Assembly (NCBI GenBank): GCA_002401185.1
Contig: NVSH01000011.1
Coordinates: forward strand, 14,334 to 23,546
DNA length: 9,213 nt
From: Gammaproteobacteria bacterium
GTDB taxonomy: Bacteria > Pseudomonadota > Gammaproteobacteria > SZUA-229
Direction: 5' to 3'
Shown one piece after another: positions 1 through 7,616 of this stretch. The notes under the pieces are model-generated. The model had not been told where the DNA came from and searched no databases. It worked only from the letters and a program-made list of their open reading frames with translations. The stretch's first letter is position 1, and every line of letters starts with the position of its first letter. The position numbers and the translations under genes were made by a program.

Positions 1-66
1 AAATCAATAGACAATGATTAAAAAAACCTTGAATACTTACATGCAGATTATGTTATAAAGAGTGAT

Positions 67-1191
67 ATGGAAGACAAACGGCTCGAAGAAAACCGGCAGC
101 TCCGGGAGAGACTCGATAAACTCCTGAATGAAGCACGCCGAAATGAACAAACACAAAACTCATTTGATAACTTCGCGTTATCAATTGTAGCTGCACAAGG
201 TCCCGCCGAACTATTCCATTTATTATTAGAGTACGAAAAAAGTTTTCGCGTCGATGAAATCCGACTTTGCCTGGTCGATCGCTATCACGAAGTTGAGCGG
301 TTACTTACCGAAAATTATCAGAACGACTACCCAGGGCTGAGCTTCATCGATACCGAAACCAGTCGGCAGCACATTTTTGATTTACCTGATTACCCGATCC
401 TGGGGACGCGCATCATCAGCCAATACGATTGGTTAATCAACGCTGATGGAAACAACCATTACCAATCTGCAGCGCTGCTGCCATTAAAACGCGGTAATAA
501 AGTTATCGGCATGCAATTATTATTAAGTAAAGATGCCTCGCGCTACGATAAAAGTGATGGCACGGCCTTCTTACATAAACTTGCTGCAATGACAGCCATA
601 TCTATCGAAAACTGCATTAACCATCAACGTATACTGGACATGGGTTATCATGATGGCCTGACCAATGCGTATAATCGACGTTATTTTGACGAACGACTAA
701 AGCACGAAGTTGACCGTTGCGTACGAAATAAAACCGATTTAGTCTGTCTGTTTATCGATGTCGACTTTTTCAAAAAAGTTAACGACACACATGGCCATCA
801 AGTTGGCGATGCGGTCCTGGTTAGGTTGGTGACTTTAATGCAGGAACTGGTCCGTTCTAGCGACATCGTGGCGCGATATGGCGGTGAAGAATTCACTATC
901 ATCCTGCCAGACACGGGCATTCAACTTGCCCGCGAAGTCGCAGAACGTATTCGTAGTCAGGTGGCAAAGCAAGCACTTATCATCGATGATGACACCTTGA
1001 GCATCACCGTCTCCATTGGCCTGGCATCACTCAGTCAGATAAAGATTCAAAACACTGACAACAAAAACAAATCATTACAGATAAATACAGATGGCCTTGA
1101 TCAGCAATTATTAAGTCGAGCGGACGAAGCTTTATATCAAGCGAAACACACAGGCAGGAATCAAGTTGTTATCAAAAAAATGTTGAACTAG
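67..1191 (+). CDS. Diguanylate cyclase with N-terminal DUF484-like sensor domain
   Basis: This 374-residue protein should make the second messenger cyclic di-GMP from two GTP. The C-terminal half (about residues 190-370) is a complete GGDEF domain: DGLTNAYNRRYF at 196-207, metal-binding FIDVDFFK at 229-236 (D231), the NDTHGH stretch at 239-244, catalytic GGEEF at 272-276, and the closing RADEALYQAK at 351-360. RSSD at 263-266 lies exactly five residues before GGEEF, which is the product-inhibition I-site, so both catalysis and feedback look intact. Residues 1-30 are charged and probably coiled coil. Residues 35-185 resemble DUF484, a GAF-like fold, notably SAALLPLKRG (134-143) and SRYDKSDGTAFLHKLA (158-173). 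No membrane segment is seen, so it is cytoplasmic; the ligand is unknown. An insertion of about 25 polar residues (325-350) separates SIGLA from the final helix. The ATG at 67 has only a weak purine stretch before it. The gene faces the cbb3 cluster tail-to-tail, 11 bases from the fixH stop. Confidence 0.93.
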   Translation: MEDKRLEENRQLRERLDKLLNEARRNEQTQNSFDNFALSIVAAQGPAELFHLLLEYEKSFRVDEIRLCLVDRYHEVERLLTENYQNDYPGLSFIDTETSRQHIFDLPDYPILGTRIISQYDWLINADGNNHYQSAALLPLKRGNKVIGMQLLLSKDASRYDKSDGTAFLHKLAAMTAISIENCINHQRILDMGYHDGLTNAYNRRYFDERLKHEVDRCVRNKTDLVCLFIDVDFFKKVNDTHGHQVGDAVLVRLVTLMQELVRSSDIVARYGGEEFTIILPDTGIQLAREVAERIRSQVAKQALIIDDDTLSITVSIGLASLSQIKIQNTDNKNKSLQINTDGLDQQLLSRADEALYQAKHTGRNQVVIKKMLN

Positions 1192-1197
1192 AACAAC
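1174..1197 (-). terminator. Possible weak terminator after fixH
   Basis: Read on the minus strand just after the fixH stop, GTTG and CAAC (1197-1194 and 1185-1182) can form a four-pair stem, followed after one base by seven T residues (1180-1174). The stem is short and poor in GC, and the element lies inside the last codons of the opposing cyclase gene. It is the only terminator-like structure between the two convergent genes. On the plus strand AGTTGTT (1164-1170) and AACAACT (1192-1198) can also pair, but with a 21-base loop. Confidence 0.25.
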
Positions 1198-1202
1198 TAT
1201 AA

Positions 1203-1733
1203 TTAATATTTACTCTGCAAATAAATAGTATTTTTCGCACGCACATGATGTCGTACATCGAGCTTCCATTCAGAGACGGGGGCGCTTTCGTCAGACTCGT
1301 TTTTATCCAATAACTTAAAATACCAGACACCTTCACTTATCGATTGATTGACGTGGCCGATGTACTGATTACCAATACCATGGTCTAATGATACCGTTAT
1401 ATCACTGTTTTCCCGTGTCGCATGCAGTATATGTAACGGCAAGATTCTTGGATAAGTTTCAAGTGCGCCTTTATCAAACTGCACTTTGATAACTCTGGTA
1501 CTGTTATCAAATTCAATAATGGCACTTAAACCCAACTCAGCCGCTTTTTTATCTCGACTGATGACGCGATTAATTTCCTTCCCCAGCTTGTAATAGTCAT
1601 CTGCAACTAATCCATCTTCAGTATTCAGTGCCAACGTAATCATGACCACACCCATGATAACTGCTGAAAACGGAATAGAAAACATCATCCACACCAGTGG
1701 ATAGTGGTACCAGGCCTTACTTTGTTCTGTCAT
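1203..1733 (-). CDS. fixH: FixH/CcoH, cbb3 oxidase assembly protein
   Basis: FixH (CcoH) is a single-helix inner-membrane protein needed for assembly and stability of the cbb3 oxidase. In this 176-residue reading, a membrane segment lies at about residues 14-36 and is followed by the family signature VADDYYKLGKEIN (43-55). The rest is a periplasmic beta-rich domain ending with the WYFKLL and WKLDVRHH strands near 137-163. The frame remains open upstream to a TTG at 1748, and there is another ATG at 1739. I chose the ATG at 1733 because a GAGAG ribosome site sits eight bases before it, while it would be only two bases before the 1739 codon. The gene starts 21 bases after the ccoG stop, so the two are surely cotranscribed. 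In many proteobacteria ccoI and ccoS come next; here the next gene is a convergent cyclase, and ccoI is on the far side of the cluster. Confidence 0.92.
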   Translation of the reverse strand: MTEQSKAWYHYPLVWMMFSIPFSAVIMGVVMITLALNTEDGLVADDYYKLGKEINRVISRDKKAAELGLSAIIEFDNSTRVIKVQFDKGALETYPRILPLHILHATRENSDITVSLDHGIGNQYIGHVNQSISEGVWYFKLLDKNESDESAPVSEWKLDVRHHVRAKNTIYLQSKY

Positions 1734-1754
1734 TTGCATAACTCTCAATTAAGG

Positions 1755-3179
1755 TTATCTAAATGTAGGACCGAGAAAACGCGCTTCTTCGACGACCATT
1801 AAGTCATCAAAACCAACGGCATTCAAGGTAAATAAAATCTCATTACTACGCTGTTTAAGATTGTAGGCATCCACCTGGACACGAACCGGTAGCTCAACAA
1901 CCTCACCACTTTTCACCACTACTTCAGCCGTATCTTTCTTAAGAATTAAATCAGGAATACCCTCCACTGACAAGGTGTAGTAATGATCCTGCTTATCCAT
2001 ATTTAACAACTTGATAATATAAACATTTTCGATCAAACCCTCAGTGGTCTCACGATACAAGCTATTACGATCACGTATTACATCCATACCAATAGGCAGC
2101 CGCTGCGAAATAGAATAAAACGCACCCGCGATGCTTGCTATTAAAATCAATCCATAAACCACCATACGCGGTCGCATAATATGCGTATGTCCACCCATAA
2201 GGATATTTTCAGTACTATACCTAATCAAACCACGATCGTAACCCATCTTATCCATTACGTCATCACAGGCATCAATACAGGCCGCGCAACCTATACATTC
2301 ATATTGTAAACCATCACGAATATCAATCCCCGTCGGACAAACTTGCACACAGATCGTACAGTCGATGCAATCACCTAAACCCGCTGCGCTTTTGTCTAGT
2401 GTTTTTTTTCTTGGCCCTTTAGGCAAACCACGTGACTCATCAAATGCGACCATCATCGTGTCCTGATCAAACATCACACTCTGAAAACGCGCATAAGGAC
2501 ACATATGCAGACACACCTGTTCACGCAACCAACCCGCATTACCATAAGTTGCTAAACCATAAAAAAATATCCAGAAAGTTTCCGTAGGACCGTTATTAAA
2601 GGTAATAAAATTAAACGCTAATTCACGCATAGGTGAAAAATAGCCGACAAAAGTCACACCGGTATAAATAGAAAATGATATCCAGATAAAATGTTTAGTG
2701 GCTTTAATTCTAATTTTACGAAAAGAGCTAGCGGCTTTGTCCAGCTTCATTTGTTGCTGACGAGAACCCTCAACTTTTCGCTCAATCCATAAAAATGCTT
2801 CCGTCCATACCGTTTGTGGGCAGGCATAACCACACCAGACACGTCCGGCAAGCGTGGTAACAAAAAACAACCCCAGTGCCGCAATGATAAGAAATAAAGT
2901 CAGGTAGATGAAGTCCTGAGGCCAAAACACCATGTTTAAGATATAAAACTTGCGTTCCGGCAAGTCGAATAGCACAGCCTGACGACCATCCAACTGCAAC
3001 CAGGGGACAATGTAGTATAGCCCCAGTAATATTGCTACACCTGCCGTACGAAATGCAGCAAATAAACCATGCACCTCACGCGGATAAATTTTCTTCAGCT
3101 TTGCTGAGATTAAACGCTCAGCATCAGCATCTTTTTTATCCTCGCTGGCTTTACTCTCGCTGGTTTTAATTTCGACCAT
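1755..3179 (-). CDS. ccoG: CcoG, cbb3 oxidase accessory iron-sulfur protein
   Basis: CcoG (FixG/RdxA) is a membrane-bound polyferredoxin-like protein; its family is known to act in cbb3 biogenesis, as a cupric reductase that delivers Cu(I). The 474-residue length is normal. Membrane segments are visible near residues 40-60, 85-110, 162-182, 200-215 and 338-357. Between the helices are CGYACPQTVWTE (116-127) and CLHMCPYARFQ (223-233), then two ferredoxin motifs: C271, C274, C277, C281 and C295, C298, C301, C305, enough for two [4Fe-4S] clusters. After the last helix, residues about 360-474 form the Ig-like FixG C-terminal domain. The ATG at 3179 has no recognisable ribosome site (the preceding bases are ACATTTTTATA), yet no later methionine fits, because it would remove the first helix. 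There are 97 bases between this gene and the small gene upstream, with a weak promoter-like pair (TTGTAA, 17 bases, AATAAA), so separate expression is possible but unproven. Confidence 0.96.
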   Translation of the reverse strand: MVEIKTSESKASEDKKDADAERLISAKLKKIYPREVHGLFAAFRTAGVAILLGLYYIVPWLQLDGRQAVLFDLPERKFYILNMVFWPQDFIYLTLFLIIAALGLFFVTTLAGRVWCGYACPQTVWTEAFLWIERKVEGSRQQQMKLDKAASSFRKIRIKATKHFIWISFSIYTGVTFVGYFSPMRELAFNFITFNNGPTETFWIFFYGLATYGNAGWLREQVCLHMCPYARFQSVMFDQDTMMVAFDESRGLPKGPRKKTLDKSAAGLGDCIDCTICVQVCPTGIDIRDGLQYECIGCAACIDACDDVMDKMGYDRGLIRYSTENILMGGHTHIMRPRMVVYGLILIASIAGAFYSISQRLPIGMDVIRDRNSLYRETTEGLIENVYIIKLLNMDKQDHYYTLSVEGIPDLILKKDTAEVVVKSGEVVELPVRVQVDAYNLKQRSNEILFTLNAVGFDDLMVVEEARFLGPTFR

Positions 3180-3276
3180 TATAAAAATGTTGGCTAGTGT
3201 TTATTGAAGACTAATTAAGTATTTACAAAATAAATTCAGATGCGTGAATCCACGATATTTAATAACACAGCCGAAA

Positions 3277-3516
3277 TTATCGATTAATGGTCTTATTGGG
3301 TTTTAAAAAATAGCTTGTTGCAGCCGACGATATAGCACCTAAAGACCAGAACAGAAAAAAACAAATCGTATAAAGACTCAAGCTACCAATATCATAATCT
3401 ATGAACAAGTCTGCCGGATCAAACGCGACGGTAAACAACACTGTTGCGACACCTGCTGTTATAAAGGAAGGCCACACGATTGCAATTATACGCTGTACTG
3501 GTGGTATCGAATCCAT
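3277..3516 (-). CDS. Small two-helix membrane protein in the cbb3 operon
   Basis: This is a 79-residue hydrophobic protein with no function I can name. Two membrane segments are clear, about residues 9-31 (RIIAIVWPSFITAGVATV and on) and 46-68 (LSLYTICFFLFWSLGAIS and on), joined by an acidic loop DPADLFIDYD (33-42) and ended by a short basic tail. My recollection is that similar small proteins with an IVWPSF-type first helix and a DP.DL loop occur beside cbb3 genes in other proteobacteria, but I cannot verify that here. Its place directly after ccoP (about 55 bases) and before ccoG suggests a part in oxidase assembly or a supernumerary subunit. An in-frame ATG at 3522 would add two residues; I prefer the ATG at 3516, since an AGAG ribosome site lies eight bases before it and only two before the other. 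The protein resembles a doubled-helix version of the CcoQ design, without sequence similarity that I can see. Confidence 0.8.
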   Translation of the reverse strand: MDSIPPVQRIIAIVWPSFITAGVATVLFTVAFDPADLFIDYDIGSLSLYTICFFLFWSLGAISSAATSYFLKPNKTINR

Positions 3517-3557
3517 TTTCATTACTCTATTTTTTACAGAATGGATTAATCTCTTTC

Positions 3558-3570
3558 CAGAGAAGCTCTG
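3558..3570 (-). other. Short hairpin just after the ccoP stop codon
   Basis: CAGAG and CTCTG pair as a five-base stem around a three-base loop, immediately after the ccoP stop; on the minus strand a U-G pair can extend it by one. No T run follows, so it is not a standard terminator. It could stabilise the ccoNOQP message end or be chance. Confidence 0.3.
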
Positions 3571-3571
3571 A

Positions 3572-4486
3572 TTATTCCACGTCGGATTCGTGCGACAGAC
3601 TATATATATAAGCAGCTAATATACGCACTTTAGCTTCACCTAAAAAGTCTTTGTGTGCAGGCATTTTACCACTACGACCTTTGGCAATAACATCCTTAAT
3701 AGCACGAGGAGAACCTCCGTACAACCAAACATTATCCGTTAAATTAGGTGCACCTAAAGCTTGATTGCCTGTACCGTCAGGCATGTGACAACCGACACAA
3801 AATATATCGAACCTGGCTTTACCCGCAGTAGCCAAATTCTCATCTACATTTCGTCCAGCGAGCTTCATCACATAACTGGCTACTTCATTGACGCCCTCCG
3901 AACCGCCAAGAGGGACTTCCCAGGAAGGCATAAAGCCAGCGCGTCCGTACAAAATGCTTGTTTCTATCTGTTCAGGTGAACGACCATATAACCAGTCACT
4001 ATCTCGAAGGTTAGGAAACCCCGGTGCACCACGCGCATCGGAGCCATGACAGATAGCACAATAGGTAGCAAATAGACGCCCACCTGCATGCATCGCTGCT
4101 TTATTGCCGGCCAGTTCAGGAATTGGTGTTTCAGAAAATTGTGCAAACAATGGACCAAACTCAGCATCGGCGGCATCCATTTCAATCTGATACTCTTTAA
4201 TAGATGTCCAATTCAGTAAACCTTTAAACGTTCCCATGCCAGGGTATAAAATCAAATAAACAACAGCAAAAAATATACTCATGTAAAACATCGCCACCCA
4301 CCAGCGCGGCAGGGGGTTGTTTAATTCTTGTAGGTCTTCATCCCACACATGCTCTGTCGGTACACCATGGTCTTCTTCAGCGTCCATTTTATTGGTGGAC
4401 ACTAGCATATAGATTAGCCAGATAATGCCACCGCCAGCTATGGCACTAATAAACCAACTCCAAAATCCACTGGTAAAGTCAGACAT
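3572..4486 (-). CDS. ccoP: Cytochrome cbb3 oxidase subunit III, diheme cytochrome c
   Basis: CcoP is the membrane-anchored diheme cytochrome c that takes electrons from soluble cytochrome c and passes them to CcoO. The protein has 304 residues, the usual length. Two N-terminal membrane helices (about 8-29 and 63-82) flank a cytoplasmic loop with the family motif WDEDLQELNNPLPRWW (48-63). Two periplasmic cytochrome c domains follow: CAICH (143-147) with likely axial methionine M186 in GFMPSW, and CVGCH (230-234) with M275 in GKMPAH. Both heme sites look complete. The ATG at 4486 is well supported by GAGGA seven bases upstream. It follows ccoQ after 85 bases and is the fourth gene of the ccoNOQP set. 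Confidence 0.98.
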   Translation of the reverse strand: MSDFTSGFWSWFISAIAGGGIIWLIYMLVSTNKMDAEEDHGVPTEHVWDEDLQELNNPLPRWWVAMFYMSIFFAVVYLILYPGMGTFKGLLNWTSIKEYQIEMDAADAEFGPLFAQFSETPIPELAGNKAAMHAGGRLFATYCAICHGSDARGAPGFPNLRDSDWLYGRSPEQIETSILYGRAGFMPSWEVPLGGSEGVNEVASYVMKLAGRNVDENLATAGKARFDIFCVGCHMPDGTGNQALGAPNLTDNVWLYGGSPRAIKDVIAKGRSGKMPAHKDFLGEAKVRILAAYIYSLSHESDVE

Positions 4487-4571
4487 GATTATTCCTCGTA
4501 ACTTTTAATTTGTTTTTCAAACCAATCGTTTCATTAAATATTTATCTTCAAATCAAAATGATCAAGCCGAT

Positions 4572-4754
4572 TTATCTCTTACGTTGTTGCTCATCACTTA
4601 AAGCTTCGTCGTCATCGAGTGCCATCCTGGCAGCTGTATCAAAATTATCTTTGCGTTTACCACTCCAGGCCCAAATAATTACAACGATAAAAAACACAAA
4701 AGCAAAAACAGTCCACGCTGATTGCCAAAACACTTCTGTTGATAAGAATTCCAT
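4572..4754 (-). CDS. ccoQ: CcoQ, small subunit of cbb3 oxidase
   Basis: CcoQ is a single-helix subunit (FixQ) that stabilises the assembled cbb3 complex, especially when oxygen is present. This copy has 60 residues, with one membrane helix at about 13-31 ending in the typical WAWSGKRK (28-35), followed by DNFDTAARMALDDDE (36-50) and a polar, charged tail. The motif of a helix, a basic WSGKRK stop-transfer and an AAR stretch before acidic residues is what identifies it, together with its place between ccoO and ccoP. The ATG at 4754 has only a poor ribosome site (TGAAG very close to it), consistent with lower translation than its neighbours or coupling to them. Confidence 0.93.
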   Translation of the reverse strand: MEFLSTEVFWQSAWTVFAFVFFIVVIIWAWSGKRKDNFDTAARMALDDDEALSDEQQRKR

Positions 4755-4770
4755 AGCTTCAGTTTCGATT

Positions 4771-4797
4771 GCGCGAATTATTACACGCGTTAATAAT
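4771..4797 (-). other. Inverted repeat in the ccoO-ccoQ spacer
   Basis: ATTATTA (4777-4783) and TAATAAT (4791-4797) form a seven-pair AT stem around a CACGCGT loop. The loop can instead pair through CGCG (4786-4789) with CGCG at 4772-4775, so two mutually exclusive hairpins are possible. It lies in the 66-base gap before ccoQ and could affect message processing; no T run follows, so it is not a terminator. Confidence 0.3.
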
Positions 4798-4820
4798 CAG
4801 GGTAGTTTTTATAACAGCCA

Positions 4821-5435
4821 TTAACGGTTCCGCTTCACATGCAGACCTAATGACTGCAAGTAGGCGACAACGGCATCAAGTTCCATTTTACCTTCCAGGG
4901 TTGCTGGTGCTGCTTCAATTTCAGCGTCAGAGTATGGATGACCCAGTATAACCAGGGTTTTCATCTTGGTCTGGATATCACTACCATCCAGTGCATTGGT
5001 TTCCAGCCAGGGGTACGAAGGCATAATCGACTCAGGCACGACATCGCGTGGGTTAATTAGATGTACCCGATGCCAGTCATCAGAATAACGCCCACCGACA
5101 CGATGCAAATCGGGGCCGGTACGTTTTGAGCCCCATAAAAATGGACGGTCATAAATAAATTCACCGGCTACTGAATAATGACCATAGCGTTCGGTTTCTG
5201 CACGGAACGGTCGAATCATCTGCGAATGGCAACCCACACAACCCTCACGGATATAAATATCTCGTCCCTCGAGTTGCAACGCCGTATACGGTTTTAATCC
5301 ATCTACCGGTGTGGTCGTTGAATACTGGAAAAACAACGGCAGAACCTGCGCCAAACCACCCCAGATAACAACACTGAAAGTTAAAACAATTAACACACCG
5401 ACTTTTGTTTCAAGCTTATCCTGAATAATTGACAT
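4821..5435 (-). CDS. ccoO: Cytochrome cbb3 oxidase subunit II, monoheme cytochrome c
   Basis: CcoO carries electrons from CcoP to the catalytic subunit. It is a 204-residue protein, the usual size, with an N-terminal membrane anchor (about residues 12-36) and a periplasmic cytochrome c domain. The heme is attached at CVGCH (66-70), followed by the highly conserved [15 protein letters not shown] (71-85). [18 protein letters not shown] (105-122) and SIMPSYPWL (136-144) are also standard; M138 is the likely axial ligand. The ATG at 5435 is preceded by an excellent GAGGAG ribosome site. The gene starts 19 bases after the ccoN stop, so they are translated from the same message. Confidence 0.98.
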   Translation of the reverse strand: MSIIQDKLETKVGVLIVLTFSVVIWGGLAQVLPLFFQYSTTTPVDGLKPYTALQLEGRDIYIREGCVGCHSQMIRPFRAETERYGHYSVAGEFIYDRPFLWGSKRTGPDLHRVGGRYSDDWHRVHLINPRDVVPESIMPSYPWLETNALDGSDIQTKMKTLVILGHPYSDAEIEAAPATLEGKMELDAVVAYLQSLGLHVKRNR

Positions 5436-5454
5436 GATTCTTCTCCTCTAACGT

Positions 5455-6879
5455 CTAATGTGCTACTTGTGGTTCAGGGATAACAGCAGGTACCGATTTA
5501 CCCTGCATAACTGTTTTAACGATGTTATAGGCCATAATAAACATACCCATCAAGAATAACGCGCCGCCGCCGGTACGAATGATGTAAAACGGATGCATCG
5601 CCTGGACGCTTTCGACAAAACTGTAAGTTAAGGTGCCATCACTGTTTATCGCACGCCACATCAAACCCTGCATAATGCCTGAAATCCACATCGACGTAAT
5701 GTACAACACGATACCGATGGTTGCTATCCAGAAATGCGTTTCGATCAATTTTTCACTGTAAATTTTAGTATTAAATAATTTTGGTATAAGAAAATACATG
5801 GCACCGATACTCACCATTGCCACCCAACCCAGCGCACCCGAATGCACGTGTCCAATCGTCCAGTCAGTGTAATGAGATAAAGCATTAACTGTTTTGATTG
5901 CCATCATCGGCCCTTCGAAGGTCGACATGCCATAGAATGATACAGACACGATGAGGAATTTAAGAATAGGGTCTGTACGCAGTTTGCCCCAGGCACCTGA
6001 TAGCGTCATAACGCCATTGATCATACCGCCCCAGGAAGGTGCTAATAAAATAAGTGAAAAGGCCATACCCAAAGACTGTGTCCAGTCAGGCAGTGCGGTA
6101 TAATGCAGATGGTGTGGGCCTGCCCAGATATAAGTAAATGATAAAGACCAGAAATGCACAACAGATAAACGGTATGAATAAACCGGACGCCCAGCCTGTT
6201 TAGGGATAAAGTAATACATGATGCCGAGGAAACCCGCCGTCAGAAAGAATCCTACTGCATTATGCCCATACCACCATTGCACCATTGCGTCCTGCACGCC
6301 CGAATAAACAGAATAGGATTTAAGAAAACTAACCGGTAGTGCTGCGCTGTTCACCACATGTAACATGGCAACGGTAAGGATAAATGAACCAAAGAACCAG
6401 TTGGCCACGTAGATATGCGACACTCTTCTCTTGGCAATGGTGCCGAAAAACACCACCGCATAAGATAACCAGACAATAGTCAGTAATATATCGATTGGCC
6501 ATTCAAGTTCAGCATACTCTTTAGATGATGTGTAACCCAGTGGTAGCGTAATAGCCGCGCAAGCGATTACCAACATCCAGCCATAGAAAGTAAATTTGGC
6601 CAGTGCGGGCGCAAATAAACGCGTGTGGCAGGTACGCTGCACGACATAATATGAAGTCGCAAATAAGGCTGAACCACCAAAACCAAAAATAACAGTGTTG
6701 GTATGTAGTGGACGTAAGCGACCGAATGACAACCACGGCGTATCAAAATTGAGTACTGGCCAGGCCATCTGCGATGCGATGAGAACACCAATCATCATGC
6801 CAAAAACACCGAGAACAATTGTCGATAATGCAAACAATCGCACCACGGAATAATCATAGGTCATAGTTTCATCGTTCAT
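5455..6879 (-). CDS. ccoN: Cytochrome cbb3 oxidase catalytic subunit I
   Basis: CcoN reduces oxygen to water with a heme b3-CuB centre and pumps protons; it is the core of this high-affinity terminal oxidase. It has 474 residues and about twelve membrane helices. All metal ligands are visible: H59 (in RLRPLHTN) and H346 for low-spin heme b, H344 (in TIGHVHSG) for heme b3, and H206 (in WWYGHNAVG), H256 and H257 (in AGPHHLHY) for CuB. Y250 stands in the place of the cross-linked active-site tyrosine of the C family, and E322 in FEGPMM is conserved. Numbering is one less than my memory of the Pseudomonas stutzeri enzyme, which supports the start. The ATG at 6879 has GCGGA about seven bases upstream; M6 is a less likely alternative. 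It is the first of the ccoNOQP block, 137 bases after the YIP1-family gene. Confidence 0.99.
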   Translation of the reverse strand: MNDETMTYDYSVVRLFALSTIVLGVFGMMIGVLIASQMAWPVLNFDTPWLSFGRLRPLHTNTVIFGFGGSALFATSYYVVQRTCHTRLFAPALAKFTFYGWMLVIACAAITLPLGYTSSKEYAELEWPIDILLTIVWLSYAVVFFGTIAKRRVSHIYVANWFFGSFILTVAMLHVVNSAALPVSFLKSYSVYSGVQDAMVQWWYGHNAVGFFLTAGFLGIMYYFIPKQAGRPVYSYRLSVVHFWSLSFTYIWAGPHHLHYTALPDWTQSLGMAFSLILLAPSWGGMINGVMTLSGAWGKLRTDPILKFLIVSVSFYGMSTFEGPMMAIKTVNALSHYTDWTIGHVHSGALGWVAMVSIGAMYFLIPKLFNTKIYSEKLIETHFWIATIGIVLYITSMWISGIMQGLMWRAINSDGTLTYSFVESVQAMHPFYIIRTGGGALFLMGMFIMAYNIVKTVMQGKSVPAVIPEPQVAH

Positions 6880-7016
6880 AAAATCGTCCGCTTAAATTTT
6901 AAAATGACTTTAGTTTAAATATAACAGTAGCCGTAGATAGCCAAACCATCATATTTTCCTGTTAGTTTAGGTTAATGCATCAATCAGTAATTATTCAACC
7001 AGAAATCAACCAACAA
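6880..7016 (-). promoter_or_regulatory. Gap upstream of ccoN with three TTGA-type half-sites
   Basis: This 137-base gap is the natural place for a ccoN promoter. On the minus strand TGGTTGA occurs at 7012-7006 and again at 7001-6995 (start to start 11 bases), and TGATTGA at 6986-6980 (15 bases further). A possible -10 is TATATT (6923-6918), with TTGGCT about 15 bases before it, a poor spacing. I found no full Fnr box here: half-sites TTGAT lack a partner ATCAA four bases away. The repeats may bind some other regulator or be chance, and ccoN may simply be read through from the YIP1 gene. Confidence 0.3.
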
Positions 7017-7616
7017 TTAATCCACAAAATGAGGCGCGAATCCGTTAAACCAGAGAATAGCCATACCCACCATCATCAAAACCAGCCCCACCATACCAAC
7101 AGACACTATCGCACTTGAGAACAGGAAGCCATGGTCATCGTCGACTTCCATCATGATAGGAAGACCTGTGTACAATAGTTTTACTGTGTATGCCAGAGCT
7201 GGCAGACCGATGACAAAGTTAAGCCACAATATTGGGAACAACTCGACAAAACCAACCAGGAACAGTGGCGTTACTGTATAGGCTGATAGACGAACACAAC
7301 GCATCAGGGTTTGTTTGGAACCATAGGTATGTCCCATCCAGTTAATCGCCTGCCCCATAATCAAGACACCGGCTAACATTACGAAATAATAAGCAATAGC
7401 TATGGTCAACGCGCTTTCATGTGTCAGCTTAATCGCTTCTCGCGCACCGATTTCCCAGCCGAAGGTTGTCGTTCCGATGTAACCAGATATGGGCGCAATC
7501 GCCGCCATGATTAGAACATAACTTAAGAGAAACCGACCAAGTGTTGTTTCCTCATCTCGAATTTTTATCCATTCTTTCGATGGACTCACCATTATTCCGA
7601 ATAAGTGTGGCAGCAT
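7017..7616 (-). CDS. YIP1-family membrane protein next to ccoN
   Basis: This 199-residue protein fits the prokaryotic YIP1 family (Pfam PF04893 style): a short N-terminal segment with SPSKEWIKIRDEE (11-23), the P-x3-W pattern typical of the family, then about five membrane helices near 28-49, 67-90, 112-128, 131-150 and 167-190. An HTYGSKQT loop (96-103) follows the second helix, and an acidic EVDDDHG loop (157-163) precedes the last. The biochemical role of bacterial YIP1 proteins is not established; eukaryotic relatives act in membrane traffic, which says little here. The ATG at 7616 is backed by GGAG seven bases upstream. It lies between fnr and ccoN on the same strand, with a likely Fnr box upstream, so it is probably the first gene of the oxidase transcript. 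I infer a link to oxidase biogenesis or low-oxygen membrane adaptation from position only. Confidence 0.85.
   Translation of the reverse strand: MLPHLFGIMVSPSKEWIKIRDEETTLGRFLLSYVLIMAAIAPISGYIGTTTFGWEIGAREAIKLTHESALTIAIAYYFVMLAGVLIMGQAINWMGHTYGSKQTLMRCVRLSAYTVTPLFLVGFVELFPILWLNFVIGLPALAYTVKLLYTGLPIMMEVDDDHGFLFSSAIVSVGMVGLVLMMVGMAILWFNGFAPHFVD

Noticed and set aside
4552..4565. ATCAA-AATG-ATCAA in the ccoQ-ccoP spacer, looking like an Fnr box.
   Set aside because: The two arms are a direct repeat, not inverted; an Fnr box needs TTGAT on one side. It is also inside the operon.
4510..4951. Plus-strand open frames of 104 and 60 residues opposite ccoQ and ccoO.
   Set aside because: They are antisense to well-identified oxidase genes, have no ribosome site or recognisable domain, and have low-complexity composition.
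6521..6791. Minus-strand frames of 71 and 74 residues inside ccoN.
   Set aside because: They overlap the catalytic subunit in other frames with no initiation signal; shadows of ccoN.
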